From: Terrimicrobiaceae bacterium
GTDB taxonomy: Bacteria; Verrucomicrobiota; Verrucomicrobiia; Chthoniobacterales; Terrimicrobiaceae
Assembly (NCBI GenBank): GCA_018402345.1
Contig: JAGYIV010000008.1
Location: 248,001 to 312,000 of the forward strand
Direction of reading: 5' to 3'
DNA length: 64,000 nucleotides
The translations under genes and the position numbers were made by a program. The notes below the pieces were generated by a model. It was given only the letters and a program-made list of their open reading frames with translations. It ran no database searches and was not told the origin of the DNA. Shown here one piece after another: positions 27,176 through 35,823 of the stretch; position 1 is the stretch's first letter; every line of letters starts with the position of its first letter.

Positions 27176-27598
27176 TCAGGCCGGTTGGGGATTCTGTGCG
27201 GCATGGGGATGTTCCCCGCCGGCGTAAACCTTGAGTTTCGTGTAAACCGAGCGGCCGAGACGGTTGTGCGGGATCATTCCACGCACGGCGCGCTCTATCA
27301 GAAGCTCAGGGCGGCGCTCGCGGCGGGCGCGGAAGGTCTCGGTCTTGTGGCCACCGACGAATCCGGAGAAGCTCATATAAGTTTTGGCAGTCTCCTTCTT
27401 GCCGCCGACCTCGACCTTCGAGGCGTTGAGGACAACGACAAAGTCACCGGTGTCCACATGCGGTGTGAAGATCGCCTTGTTCTTCCCGCGAAGAAGATTC
27501 GCGGCCTTCACGGCGACACGGCCGAGAGGTTGCCCGGCGGCGTCGATGACCCACCAGTTGCGCTTCACCTCTTCGGATTTTGCTGAGTAAGTTTTCAT
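27176..27598 (-). CDS. rplM: 50S ribosomal protein L13
   Basis: An early-assembling large-subunit protein. The 140-residue product has [25 protein letters not shown], the [11 protein letters not shown] block and [26 protein letters not shown], all diagnostic of L13. The start was taken at [16 protein letters not shown] (27598), the usual N-terminus. First gene of the rplM-rpsI pair; divergent from the tonB-like gene. Confidence 0.98.
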   Translation of the reverse strand: MKTYSAKSEEVKRNWWVIDAAGQPLGRVAVKAANLLRGKNKAIFTPHVDTGDFVVVLNASKVEVGGKKETAKTYMSFSGFVGGHKTETFRARRERRPELLIERAVRGMIPHNRLGRSVYTKLKVYAGGEHPHAAQNPQPA

Positions 27599-27741
27599 CT
27601 TTGAAATATTCGGAGGGGGCGGAATCTGGCGAACCCGCGCTCCCATGTCAAACACTCATCGCCAACATTTTTGTCCGCCACTGCCCGGTCGGGGGAAATC
27701 CAATGAATCGCGCTCGATCGGTTTGCCCACCCCCACCGCCT

Positions 27742-28718
27742 ATGACTATGGTCCCGCCCATGCAATCGGAGGCAATCGAAAAACACCAGTCGCGCGCTGA
27801 AACCGCAGCGGCACTGGCCGCATCGATCCTTCTCCATGTCCTTCTGATTCTCGCCATCGGCTTTTTCCTCTACGGCGTGGCGCAGGTCGCCGTTCCCGTC
27901 GCGCCCGAGATGCCCGAGGAACCACTCCAACTCACCATCCTGCCGCCCCCGCCGCTGGAAAAACCCCGCCCCGCCTTCGTAGAAACCCCGGCCACGCAAT
28001 CGCCGGCCCGCAAACCAAAAAAAGACACTGCCTTCGAATCCAATAACGACTCGATCGCCGCCAGTGAAGCGCCCCCGGAAGGAGCGGCCCCACTACCCTC
28101 CCTCGCGGGTCGCGAGGAACCCGGCATCACATTGCGCAACCAGGATCACACCGCCGGAAAGACCCCGCAAGCTGCCGCTCCAGCGGAAGCCTCCCGACCT
28201 GCAACCCCAGCTGAAAGCGTGGAACCGGTCCCCAAGCCGAAGTCCGATCTCGCCTTGATCGAAGCCCCAGCACCCACGCCCGCCCCTCGCGAAAAGCCCG
28301 TCGAAAAACCACGCGCCGCGACCGCCTCGCCGGGCGGCTACCAACCCCAAACCCGCGTCACCCGCCTCAAGGGCAACGTCTCGGACCGCGGCCGCGCCTC
28401 GATCGAAGCGGAGGCCACCCCCCTCGGACGCTATAAAAACAGGTCTCCGACGCCATCGGCTCGCGGTGGTATTACTATGTGAATTCCCAACTCGGCCTCC
28501 TGAACATCGGCCGCGTGGAGATTCGCTTCACCGTGACACCCGAGGGAAAAGTCAAATCCCCGCAGGTCCTCTCGAACTCGTCGAACGAAAGTTTCGCCTC
28601 CGTCAGCCTCGCAGCCATCATGGCGGCGGAAATACCCCCGATCCCCCCGGATGTTGCGAAAATCCTCGAAAACGGTCGCCTCGAAATCGACTACTCGTTT
28701 AGCATCCTCGGCCACTAA
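27742..28718 (+). pseudogene. tonB: TonB-like energy transducer, frameshifted
   Basis: The N-terminal frame has one membrane helix (ILLHVLLILAIGFFLYG) then a long Pro/Ala/Glu linker typical of TonB. The conserved C-terminal domain (NIGRVEIRFTVTPEGKVKSP to IDYSFSILGH) continues in another frame. The change occurs at a run of five A (28435-28439); adding one A restores YKK-QVSDAIGSRWYYYV and one product of about 325 residues. The gene may be intact in the cell if the run is a sequence error or is read by slippage. The start is uncertain (27703, 27742 or 27760). Its end overlaps exbB (TAATG), giving tonB-exbB-exbD, which would drive outer-membrane transport. Confidence 0.8.
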
Positions 28719-29347
28719 TGACTCCAGACTCCGTTGTTTCCAGCATCGCCCGGTTTTTCATCCTCGGCGGCCCGTTTATGGGCGTTCTTCTCATCCTCTC
28801 CGTGCTTTCGCTCGCGGCCATCATCCTTCGCGCCCGCCGCCTTCGCGAGAAGGCCATCATCCCGCGTGCTGTAGTGGATTGCGTGGGCGGCCTCCAACCC
28901 GGCGACACGCTCGACCGCCTGCTCAAGATCATCGACAAGCACCCCTCCGCCATTTCCCGCATTCTCTCGACCCTCCTCTCGCACCTCAACTGGTCGAAAT
29001 CCGAAAACCTCGAAGCCGTGCAAACCTGTGCCCGACACGAAATGGCACGCATGGAAAAGGGCATGATCATCCTCGAGATCGCCACCGGCGCGGGCCCGCT
29101 CATCGGCCTCCTCGGCACCCTCTCGGGACTCGTGGGCATCTTCTCCACCCTCGGAGGATCGGGAGATCCTGTTGTCATCGCCAAGGGCATCTCCGAGGCC
29201 CTTAACACCACCATTATCGGCCTCGCCGTAGCAGTGCCGAGCCTCATCGCCCACAGCTATTTCCAACGCCGGATCGAGATGATGGCCGTGGAGATGGAGT
29301 CCGTGGCAGCCGATCTCCTCGCCAAGCTCTACCAGCCCTCCGCCTGA
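28718..29347 (+). CDS. exbB: MotA/TolQ/ExbB proton channel protein
   Basis: ExbB proteins form the inner-membrane pentamer that, with ExbD, converts proton flow to force on TonB. The 209-residue product has three membrane helices (about 12-35, 120-145 and 160-185), with the conserved GAGPLIGLLGTLSGLVGIFSTLG and ISEALNTTIIGLAVAVPSLIAH blocks of the family. It starts within the stop of the tonB-like gene (TAATG) and is followed 11 bases later by exbD. TolQ function cannot be excluded, but no Tol genes are near. Confidence 0.92.
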   Translation: MTPDSVVSSIARFFILGGPFMGVLLILSVLSLAAIILRARRLREKAIIPRAVVDCVGGLQPGDTLDRLLKIIDKHPSAISRILSTLLSHLNWSKSENLEAVQTCARHEMARMEKGMIILEIATGAGPLIGLLGTLSGLVGIFSTLGGSGDPVVIAKGISEALNTTIIGLAVAVPSLIAHSYFQRRIEMMAVEMESVAADLLAKLYQPSA

Positions 29348-29358
29348 CCGCCCACCCC

Positions 29359-29778
29359 ATGCAGTTCTACACCCGCAAGCGGCGCAGCCTCGTCATCAAT
29401 GTCGTCTCACTCATTGATATCCTCGCGATCCTCCTCATTTTTTTCATCGTCACCACAAACTTCCGGAAACCCCAACCCCGCCTTCAAATCAACCTGCCCG
29501 ACTCGAAGGCCGCCGAAACCGCTCCGGCTGAAAGCTCCCAACCCCTCGTCCTCCGAGTGAAAACCAGCGATGAAATCACCCTCGACGACAAACCCGCCAC
29601 CCTCGACTCCCTTGCGGAAAAACTCCGCACCGCCCGCGAGGCCCAGCCTGGCCGCCCCATCGCACTCCAAGCCGACCGCGACGCCCCCTTCGGCGTGGTC
29701 GTCAAGGTCCTCGACGCCCTCAAAGCAGCGGGACTGAAGGACGTCCCGGCATTCACCCAACCCGAGAAGACACCATGA
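29359..29778 (+). CDS. exbD: ExbD/TolR biopolymer transport protein
   Basis: The 139-residue product has one N-terminal helix holding the essential Asp (VSLIDILAILLIFFIVT) and a periplasmic ExbD/TolR domain ending in VLDALKAAGLKDVPAFT. It fits the stator partner of ExbB. Its stop overlaps the def start (ATGA). Confidence 0.93.
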   Translation: MQFYTRKRRSLVINVVSLIDILAILLIFFIVTTNFRKPQPRLQINLPDSKAAETAPAESSQPLVLRVKTSDEITLDDKPATLDSLAEKLRTAREAQPGRPIALQADRDAPFGVVVKVLDALKAAGLKDVPAFTQPEKTP

Positions 29779-30326
29779 TCCTTGAAATCACCACATTCGA
29801 CCACCCCGCCCTCCGCACTCCGGGATCCCGCATTCCTGCCATCACCGACCGCATCCGCTCGATCGCCGCGGACATGATCGAAACCATGCGCGACGCCGAG
29901 GGCCTCGGCCTCGCCGCCCAGCAAGTCGGCCTACCGCTCCAGATGTTCGTCCTCGACGTCCCGCAAATGAAAAAACGCCCGAGCGCGATGTGGATCGACG
30001 GCCATCCCGCCGATTTCGAGGCCCTCATGCCGCTTGTGCTGATCAACACGGAGGTCGAACCCTTCGGCGACACACTCCTGGAAGGTGAGGGCTGCCTCAG
30101 CTTTCCGGAACTCTCCGCCGACATCCCCCGCGCGTTCTCCGTGCGCGTGAAGGCACTCACCCTCGAGGGCTCGCCCATCGAGTTCGAGGCGGACGGCCTC
30201 TTCGCCCGCGCCATCCAACACGAACTCGACCACACCCGCGGCATCCTCTTCATCGACCGAGCAGTGGAGGAGTCCCGCGAGGCATTCCCGCCGGACATCC
30301 GCCGCCTCGTTCTCCCAACCACTTGA
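29775..30326 (+). CDS. def: Peptide deformylase
   Basis: The metalloenzyme removes the N-formyl group from new proteins. The three motifs are present: GLGLAAQQVG, EGCLSFPE (Cys ligand) and QHELDHTRGILF (both His ligands and the catalytic Glu). Length 183 is normal. The 30-residue insert after the first motif (KRPSAMWIDGHPADFEALM) is longer than in E. coli. It overlaps exbD by four bases, an unusual neighbour; methionyl-tRNA formyltransferase is not adjacent. Confidence 0.95.
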   Translation: MILEITTFDHPALRTPGSRIPAITDRIRSIAADMIETMRDAEGLGLAAQQVGLPLQMFVLDVPQMKKRPSAMWIDGHPADFEALMPLVLINTEVEPFGDTLLEGEGCLSFPELSADIPRAFSVRVKALTLEGSPIEFEADGLFARAIQHELDHTRGILFIDRAVEESREAFPPDIRRLVLPTT

Positions 30327-30359
30327 TTCCACCCCGGAAAAATTCCATACATTAATTCC

Positions 30360-30935
30360 ATGAAACGTCTCCTCGCCACATTGCTTCTCGGTTTGACATC
30401 CCAGCTCGTCTCGGCCACAGACACTGGCTCCATGCAAGACATCCGCATCATCCTCACCACAAACAAGGGCGTCATCGAAGGCACCCTCCACCCCTCCAAG
30501 GCCCCGGTCACCGTCGCGAATTTCCTCAACCTCGCCAAGCGCGGCTACTACGACAACCTCACCTTTCACCGAGTCATTCCTGACTTCATGATCCAAGGTG
30601 GCGATCCCACCGGCACCGGCCGCGGGGGCCCCGGCTACCGCTTCGAGGATGAAGTCCGCTCGGGCCTCAAACACGACAAGCCGGGTATCTTCTCGATGGC
30701 AAACGCCGGCTCGGGCACCAACGGCAGCCAATTCTTCATCACCCACGTTCCGACCCCTTGGCTTGACGGCAAACACACCGTTTTCGGCCATGTCACCAAA
30801 GGTCAGGATGTCGTGAACTCCATCGCGGGCGATGACAAAATCCAGAAAATCGAAATCCTCGATCCCGTGGACGACCTCTTTGCGGCGCAAAAATCGCGCA
30901 TCGACGAGTGGAACACCATCCTCGACAAAAACTGA
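30360..30935 (+). CDS. Periplasmic cyclophilin-type peptidyl-prolyl isomerase
   Basis: The product (191 residues) has a signal peptide ([19 protein letters not shown]) and a complete cyclophilin domain: [43 protein letters not shown] and [12 protein letters not shown], with catalytic Arg, Phe and His present. It would speed prolyl isomerisation of envelope proteins. It follows def by 33 bases and ends at a strong terminator. Confidence 0.95.
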   Translation: MKRLLATLLLGLTSQLVSATDTGSMQDIRIILTTNKGVIEGTLHPSKAPVTVANFLNLAKRGYYDNLTFHRVIPDFMIQGGDPTGTGRGGPGYRFEDEVRSGLKHDKPGIFSMANAGSGTNGSQFFITHVPTPWLDGKHTVFGHVTKGQDVVNSIAGDDKIQKIEILDPVDDLFAAQKSRIDEWNTILDKN

Positions 30936-30951
30936 TCATCCAAACGTCAAG

Positions 30952-30980
30952 GGGCGGATCCTCGGGTCCGCCCTTTTTTT
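30952..30980 (+). terminator. Intrinsic terminator after the cyclophilin gene
   Basis: GGGCGGA pairs with TCCGCCC around an eight-base loop and is followed by seven T. It closes the tonB-exbB-exbD-def-cyclophilin unit; the next gene starts eight bases beyond. Confidence 0.92.
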
Positions 30981-30987
30981 CGCACTC

Positions 30988-31548
30988 ATGAAACCCTTCC
31001 TCGCCACCCTGCTGCTGCTTGCCGCGCTTCCCGCCGCTCGCGCCGTCACGATCGAAGGCGTCGCCGTTCCTCCCGATCTCACTGTCTCCGGCCAACAACT
31101 CCCCCTCAACGGAACGGGCCTCCGCACCTTCACCCTCCTCATGGTGCCGATCAAAATCTACGTGGCCGCATTCTACTCGCCGACCCCGTTGCGCTCGGAG
31201 ACCGCGGTCCTCTCCGCCCCCGGACCACTGGCTTTCACATTCACCTTCCTCCGTGCGGTGGGACAACAGGATGTCGCAAAAGCTTGGCGCAGCCAGTTCC
31301 AGACAAGCAACTCGCATGATTACCGCGGTCTTCAAAAAGACCTCGACACCTTTGTCTCGATGTTCGGCCCGCTCGGATCCGGCGGCGTGCAAATGGTCCA
31401 ACTCACCGGCACCGACACGCAAATCTTCGATCAGGGCACCTTCAAGGGAAGCATCCCTGGACGCGATTTCCAACGCGCCTTTCTCAGCCTCTGGTTTGGT
31501 CAAAACGCCGTCTCGCCGGACTTGAAAAACGCCCTCTTGGGCCACTGA
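30988..31548 (+). CDS. Periplasmic chalcone isomerase-like protein
   Basis: The 186-residue product has a signal peptide (MKPFLATLLLLAALPAARA) and the chalcone_isomerase-like fold (PF16036): VEGV..VPP start, LNGTGLRTFTLLMVPIKIYVAAFY, and the terminal FQRAFLSLWFG. Proteins of this group in bacteria are not true chalcone isomerases; some bind fatty acids or small hydrophobic ligands. The role is unknown. The gene begins right after the terminator, so it needs its own promoter or read-through. Confidence 0.8.
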   Translation: MKPFLATLLLLAALPAARAVTIEGVAVPPDLTVSGQQLPLNGTGLRTFTLLMVPIKIYVAAFYSPTPLRSETAVLSAPGPLAFTFTFLRAVGQQDVAKAWRSQFQTSNSHDYRGLQKDLDTFVSMFGPLGSGGVQMVQLTGTDTQIFDQGTFKGSIPGRDFQRAFLSLWFGQNAVSPDLKNALLGH

Positions 31549-31607
31549 CGCCGCCACCAGCCTGCATTCGTTGCATTTTCCTGCTTGGCAAGGCGCAGGG
31601 ACTTTCC

Positions 31608-32555
31608 ATGATTCCCAGCATGCCCCGAATCCAGCGCTCTGGCTTGCAATCTCTCTTGCGGGAGGTCGGTCCCGTGGACCGCATCGGCCTCGAGGAACGC
31701 GTGGCGAAATACACCACCCGCAGCATCAAGAAATCCTCGAAACGGTTCGCTCTCAACCTCGCCGTGTCGATGGTCGACCTCACCACGCTCGAAGGCAAGG
31801 ACACACCTGGCAAGATCGCTTCGCTCTGCCTCAAGGCCCTCCGCCCCCACCCGGACCCCTCGATTCCTTCAACCGCCGCCGTGTGTGTCTACCCCTCGCT
31901 CGTCCGCCACGCGAAGAAACACCTCGCCGGAACCAGCGTTAAAATCGCCTCGGTCGCCACGGCGTTTCCTTCGGGCCAAGCGCCGCTCCGGACCCGCCTC
32001 GAAGAAGTTCGCGCAGCCGTCGCCGACGGAGCCGACGAGATTGACATGGTCATCAACCGGGGCGCGTTTCTCGCCGGCGAAGTGGATCTGGTGCGCGACG
32101 AGATCGCCGCCGTGCGGGAAGCCTGCAGCTCCGCCACCCTCAAGGTCATCCTGGAAACAAGCGAACTCGAGACCTGCGACAACATCCGCGCCGCTTCGTT
32201 CCTCGCCATGAGCGTCCTCCGCGAGGGCGATTTCATCAAAACAAGCACCGGCAAAACCTCTGAAAACGCCACTCTCGCCAACAACCAGATCATGCTGGAT
32301 GCCATCCGCGACTTCTATCTGGACACCGGCACCGCCATCTCCATGAAACCAGCAGGCGGCATCCGCACCTCCAAGCAAGCCATTCAATTCCTCATCGCCG
32401 TCAAGGAAACCCTCGGCGACGCCTGGCTGAACAACTCCCGCTACCGCTTCGGCGCCTCGGCACTTCTCAACGACCTCCTCCGCCAAATCCTCAAGGAAAC
32501 CACCGGCCGCTATCAGGCGCCCCACACATTCAGCGAAGCCTCCGGATCCTACTGA
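31608..32555 (+). CDS. deoC: Deoxyribose-phosphate aldolase
   Basis: DeoC splits 2-deoxyribose 5-phosphate into glyceraldehyde 3-phosphate and acetaldehyde. The 315-residue product has CVYPSLV, GADEIDMVINRGAF, LKVILETSEL and GDFIKTSTGK, the last holding the Schiff-base Lys, and SMKPAGGIRT. Extra residues at both ends (about 60 N-terminal and 20 C-terminal) match the longer actinobacterial and verrucomicrobial forms. It lies five bases before an aldehyde dehydrogenase, which would oxidise the acetaldehyde. An alternative start is the Met at residue 5. Confidence 0.95.
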   Translation: MIPSMPRIQRSGLQSLLREVGPVDRIGLEERVAKYTTRSIKKSSKRFALNLAVSMVDLTTLEGKDTPGKIASLCLKALRPHPDPSIPSTAAVCVYPSLVRHAKKHLAGTSVKIASVATAFPSGQAPLRTRLEEVRAAVADGADEIDMVINRGAFLAGEVDLVRDEIAAVREACSSATLKVILETSELETCDNIRAASFLAMSVLREGDFIKTSTGKTSENATLANNQIMLDAIRDFYLDTGTAISMKPAGGIRTSKQAIQFLIAVKETLGDAWLNNSRYRFGASALLNDLLRQILKETTGRYQAPHTFSEASGSY

Positions 32556-32560
32556 CCACC

Positions 32561-34039
32561 ATGCCCGCGAAACGCCCGAAAAACCCCGCCCGCGAACTCC
32601 TCTTCGGCGACCTCTGGGAGTTCGACCCCGCCCCCGAGACAGCCCCGGCCCACATCGCTCCCCGCTACGACCTTTTTATCAACGGCAAATCCACCCCGCC
32701 GAAGTCGAAAAAGTGGTTCGACTCGATCTCGCCGGGCGATGGAAAAAAAATCTCCGAAATCGCCCTCGCCAACGAGGCGGATGTCGATGCCGCCTACGCC
32801 GCAGCTGCCGCCGCGTTCCCAAAGTGGAGCGCTACGCCGGGGGCCGAACGCGGCAAATTCCTCTATCGCATCGCCCGCCTCCTCCAGGACCGCTCGCGCG
32901 AATTCGCCGTGGCCGAGACCATCGACGGCGGCAAACCGATCCGCGAGTCCCGCGATTTCGACCTCCCTGTGGCCGCCGCCCATTTCTTTTACCATGCGGG
33001 CTGGGCGGACAAACTCGCCTTCGCCGCCCCGGGCCGCACCCTCGCGCCGCTCGGCGTCGTCGGCCAGATCATCCCCTGGAATTTCCCGCTCCTCATGCTG
33101 GCGTGGAAAATCGCCCCCGCACTCGCCTGTGGAAACACCGTCGTCCTCAAGCCCGCCGAGACCACATCCGTCACGGCGATGAAATTCTGCTCGATCCTCC
33201 AGGACGCAGGCCTCCCGCCGGGCGTCGTCAACATCGTCACCGGCGCGGGCGATACCGGCGCGGCCGTGGTCAAGCATCCAGCCGCCGCCAAGATCGCCTT
33301 CACCGGCTCGACACCCGTGGGCAAGTGGATTCAGCACACCCTCGCGGGCACCGACAAACGCCTCACCCTCGAACTCGGAGGAAAAGCCGCGAACATCGTC
33401 TTCGAAGACGCCACGATCGACCAAGCCGTCGAGGGCATCGTGAACGGCATCTTCTTCAACCAAGGCCACGTCTGCTGCGCGGGCTCCAGACTCCTCGTCC
33501 AGGAAAGCGTGGCGGCCGAGGTGCTCAAAAAACTCAAACTCCGCATGCGCCACCTCCGCGTGGGCGACCCGCTGGATAAAAACACCGACATCGGTGCCAT
33601 CAACTCCCGCAAGCAACTCGAAAAAATCCGCGACCTCGTCGGTAGCGGCCTCCAGGAGGGCGCCGAGATATTCCAACCCGACTGCCGCCTGCCGAGCCGC
33701 GGGTTCTATTTCCCGCCCACCCTCTTCTCCGGTGTCTCCCTAAGCCACCGCATCGCCCGCGAGGAAATCTTCGGCCCCGTTCTCTCGATCCTCACCTTCC
33801 GCACCCCAGAGGAGGCGGTCGAGAAAGCCAACAACACCCCCTACGGCCTCAGCGCGGGCATCTGGACGGACAAGGGCTCGCGCATCCTCGACATGGCCGC
33901 CAAGCTCAAGGCGGGCGTCATCTGGGCGAACACCTACAACAAATTCGACCCCGCCTCGCCCTTCGGAGGATTCAAGGAATCCGGATTCGGCCGCGAGGGC
34001 GGAAAACAAGGCCTCCTCGACTACGCGAAAATCGTCTGA
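32561..34039 (+). CDS. Aldehyde dehydrogenase (NAD-dependent, full length)
   Basis: The 492-residue product has all ALDH features: PWNFPLLMLAWKIAPALACGNTVVLKPAE, the NAD-binding FTGSTPVGKW, the Glu of LELGGKAANIV, the catalytic Cys in NQGHVCCAGSRL, and EIFGPVLSILTF. The first 50 residues are an extension seen in ALDH16-type proteins. With deoC five bases upstream it probably handles acetaldehyde from deoxyribose. A half-length ALDH relative follows after a 126-base gap that holds an inverted repeat. Confidence 0.95.
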   Translation: MPAKRPKNPARELLFGDLWEFDPAPETAPAHIAPRYDLFINGKSTPPKSKKWFDSISPGDGKKISEIALANEADVDAAYAAAAAAFPKWSATPGAERGKFLYRIARLLQDRSREFAVAETIDGGKPIRESRDFDLPVAAAHFFYHAGWADKLAFAAPGRTLAPLGVVGQIIPWNFPLLMLAWKIAPALACGNTVVLKPAETTSVTAMKFCSILQDAGLPPGVVNIVTGAGDTGAAVVKHPAAAKIAFTGSTPVGKWIQHTLAGTDKRLTLELGGKAANIVFEDATIDQAVEGIVNGIFFNQGHVCCAGSRLLVQESVAAEVLKKLKLRMRHLRVGDPLDKNTDIGAINSRKQLEKIRDLVGSGLQEGAEIFQPDCRLPSRGFYFPPTLFSGVSLSHRIAREEIFGPVLSILTFRTPEEAVEKANNTPYGLSAGIWTDKGSRILDMAAKLKAGVIWANTYNKFDPASPFGGFKESGFGREGGKQGLLDYAKIV

Positions 34040-34056
34040 CTACCCAACCGATGGAA

Positions 34057-34139
34057 TTGACCACAGAGAACACAGAAGACACGGAGAGGGATTTTAAGTC
34101 CCTTCTTCCTGCCTATGCCTCTGTGCTCTCTGTGGTCAA
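34057..34139. repeat. Inverted-repeat element between the two aldehyde dehydrogenase genes
   Basis: TTGACCACAGAGAACACAGA at 34057 is mirrored by an arm ending at 34139 (22-base arms, two mismatches, about 40-base spacer). One arm of the same sequence occurs at 10707-10730. The unit is an intergenic palindromic repeat able to form a long hairpin; it interrupts the deoC-ALDH operon. Confidence 0.7.
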
Positions 34140-34165
34140 CCCTCTCCCTCAGCCCCTCTAACACC

Positions 34166-35032
34166 ATGTCCCGACTACCCGTCTCCAAAACCCCGAAATG
34201 CCTCGTCGGCGGCTCATTCATTCGCTCCGAAAGCGGCCGCGTTTATCCGATCGCCTCCCCATCCGGCGAGTTCCTCTGCAACATCCCCCTCTGCACCCGC
34301 AAGGATGTGCGCAACGCCGTCGAAGCCGCCGCAAAGGCAGGCCCCGCTTGGATCAAACGCAGCGCCTACAACCGCGGGCAAATCCTCTACCGCCTTGCCG
34401 AGATGCTTGAGTCGCGCTCGGAGGAATTGGCCGGCTCCATCTCCACCACCACCGGCGACCACCCCGCTGCCCGCCGCGAAATCGATGCCGCCATCGACCG
34501 CGCCGTCCACTATGCGGGCTGGACCGACAAATTCGAGGCGCTCCTCGGCAGCGTGAATCCCGTGGCCTCGCCGCATTTCAATTTCACCGTCACCGAACCC
34601 ATGGGCATCGTGGGCATCCTCGCACCGGAGGAGGCTCCGCTGCTGGGCCTCCTCTCGATGGTCCTCCCAGCAATCACCGCAGGGAACACCGTCGTCGCTC
34701 TCGCTTCGAAAGCCCACCCGCTCCCGGCCATCCTCCTGGGAGAAATCATCACTGTCAGCGACCTGCCCGCCGGCGTCGTGAACCTCCTCACCGGCTCGCG
34801 CGCGGACATGGTCGAGACATTCGCGACCCACGAGCACATCCGCGCCCTCCACGCCACAGCCACCCGCACCGAACGCACCTCGATCGACCAAGGCGCCTCG
34901 ACCAACCTAAAGCGCACCGCCCTCCTCCCCGGCGAATCCCCACGCGACTGGTTCAACAACGGCGCCGCCGGTCTGGACGAAATCCGCCAATTCCTCGAAT
35001 TCAAAACCGTCTGGCACCCGATAGCTTCCTGA
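34166..35032 (+). CDS. Half-length aldehyde dehydrogenase-like protein lacking the catalytic cysteine
   Basis: The 288-residue product matches the N-terminal, NAD-binding half of an ALDH (CLVGGSFIRSESGRVYPI, GRGQ-like NRGQILYRLAEML, MGIVGILAPEEAPLLGL, VLPAITAGNTVVALAS, LPAGVVNLLTG). It stops before the region that carries the catalytic Cys, so it cannot be a dehydrogenase alone. In ALDH16 a second, Cys-free ALDH domain follows the first in the same chain; 492 plus 288 residues equals the size of such a protein. It is likely a structural partner of the upstream enzyme, though a truncated relic is possible. Confidence 0.8.
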   Translation: MSRLPVSKTPKCLVGGSFIRSESGRVYPIASPSGEFLCNIPLCTRKDVRNAVEAAAKAGPAWIKRSAYNRGQILYRLAEMLESRSEELAGSISTTTGDHPAARREIDAAIDRAVHYAGWTDKFEALLGSVNPVASPHFNFTVTEPMGIVGILAPEEAPLLGLLSMVLPAITAGNTVVALASKAHPLPAILLGEIITVSDLPAGVVNLLTGSRADMVETFATHEHIRALHATATRTERTSIDQGASTNLKRTALLPGESPRDWFNNGAAGLDEIRQFLEFKTVWHPIAS

Positions 35033-35135
35033 CGATCCGCCACACAGCCAAAAAAATCCCCCTATCCCGATTTTTGGTCTTGCTTATCCCGGGAATTCCC
35101 CCATGTTTACCGACCCTATTCAACAAAGTTTTTCT

Positions 35136-35453
35136 ATGGCATACGCAGTCATCCAAACAGGCGGCAAACAATACCGCGTCGAATCCGGCAGTGAAATCGA
35201 TGTGGAAAAGCTCGATGCCGAAGTCGGCTCCGAAATCAATCTTGCCGAGGTTCTCCTCGTCTCCGAGGGCGGCGATGTAAAAGTCGGTTCTCCTTTTGTG
35301 GACGGCGCCAAAGTCGGCGCGAAAGTTGTCGATCAGTTCAAGGACGACAAGGTCATCGCCTTCAAATTCCGCCGCCGCAAGGGATACCACCGCACCGTCG
35401 GCCACCGCCGCCAACTCACCAAGCTCAAGATCGAATCCATCTCAACCAAGTAA
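35136..35453 (+). CDS. rplU: 50S ribosomal protein L21
   Basis: The 105-residue product starts [26 protein letters not shown] and ends in [20 protein letters not shown], both diagnostic of L21. The start at 35136 was chosen over an in-frame ATG at 35103 because the family N-terminus fits. It lies six bases upstream of rpmA, the conserved L21-L27 pair. Confidence 0.97.
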   Translation: MAYAVIQTGGKQYRVESGSEIDVEKLDAEVGSEINLAEVLLVSEGGDVKVGSPFVDGAKVGAKVVDQFKDDKVIAFKFRRRKGYHRTVGHRRQLTKLKIESISTK

Positions 35454-35459
35454 CATTTT

Positions 35460-35717
35460 ATGGCCCATAAAAAAGGACAAGGAAGCGTCAAAAACGGACG
35501 CGACAGCGTCAGCAAGCGCCTCGGAGTCAAAAAATTCGGCGGTGAATCCGTAATCGCCGGCAACATTATCCTCCGCCAGCGCGGAACCAAGTTCGTCCCC
35601 GGTCGCAACGTCGGCCTCGGCCGCGACTACACCATCTGGGCGCTCGTGGACGGCCATGTCAAATTCGACAAAAACGGCCGCCGCGTGAATGTCGATCCGG
35701 TTGTCGCAGCGAACTGA
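35460..35717 (+). CDS. rpmA: 50S ribosomal protein L27
   Basis: The 85-residue product begins [16 protein letters not shown], without the cleaved leader found in Firmicutes, and has [25 protein letters not shown]. Its N-terminal tail reaches the peptidyl-transferase centre. It is followed by a strong terminator. Confidence 0.97.
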   Translation: MAHKKGQGSVKNGRDSVSKRLGVKKFGGESVIAGNIILRQRGTKFVPGRNVGLGRDYTIWALVDGHVKFDKNGRRVNVDPVVAAN

Positions 35718-35739
35718 TTTCTCTTTCCCGCCAAAAATC

Positions 35740-35769
35740 CGCGCGGACTCCGGTCCGCGCGTTTTTTTT
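35740..35769 (+). terminator. Intrinsic terminator after rpmA
   Basis: CGCGCGGAC pairs perfectly with GTCCGCGCG around a four-base loop (TCCG) and is followed by eight T. Confidence 0.95.
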
Positions 35770-35823
35770 GCCCTTTTCCAAGTGCCACCGCCCCCCGCTT
35801 ATGCTTGGCTTCCGACACAAACC

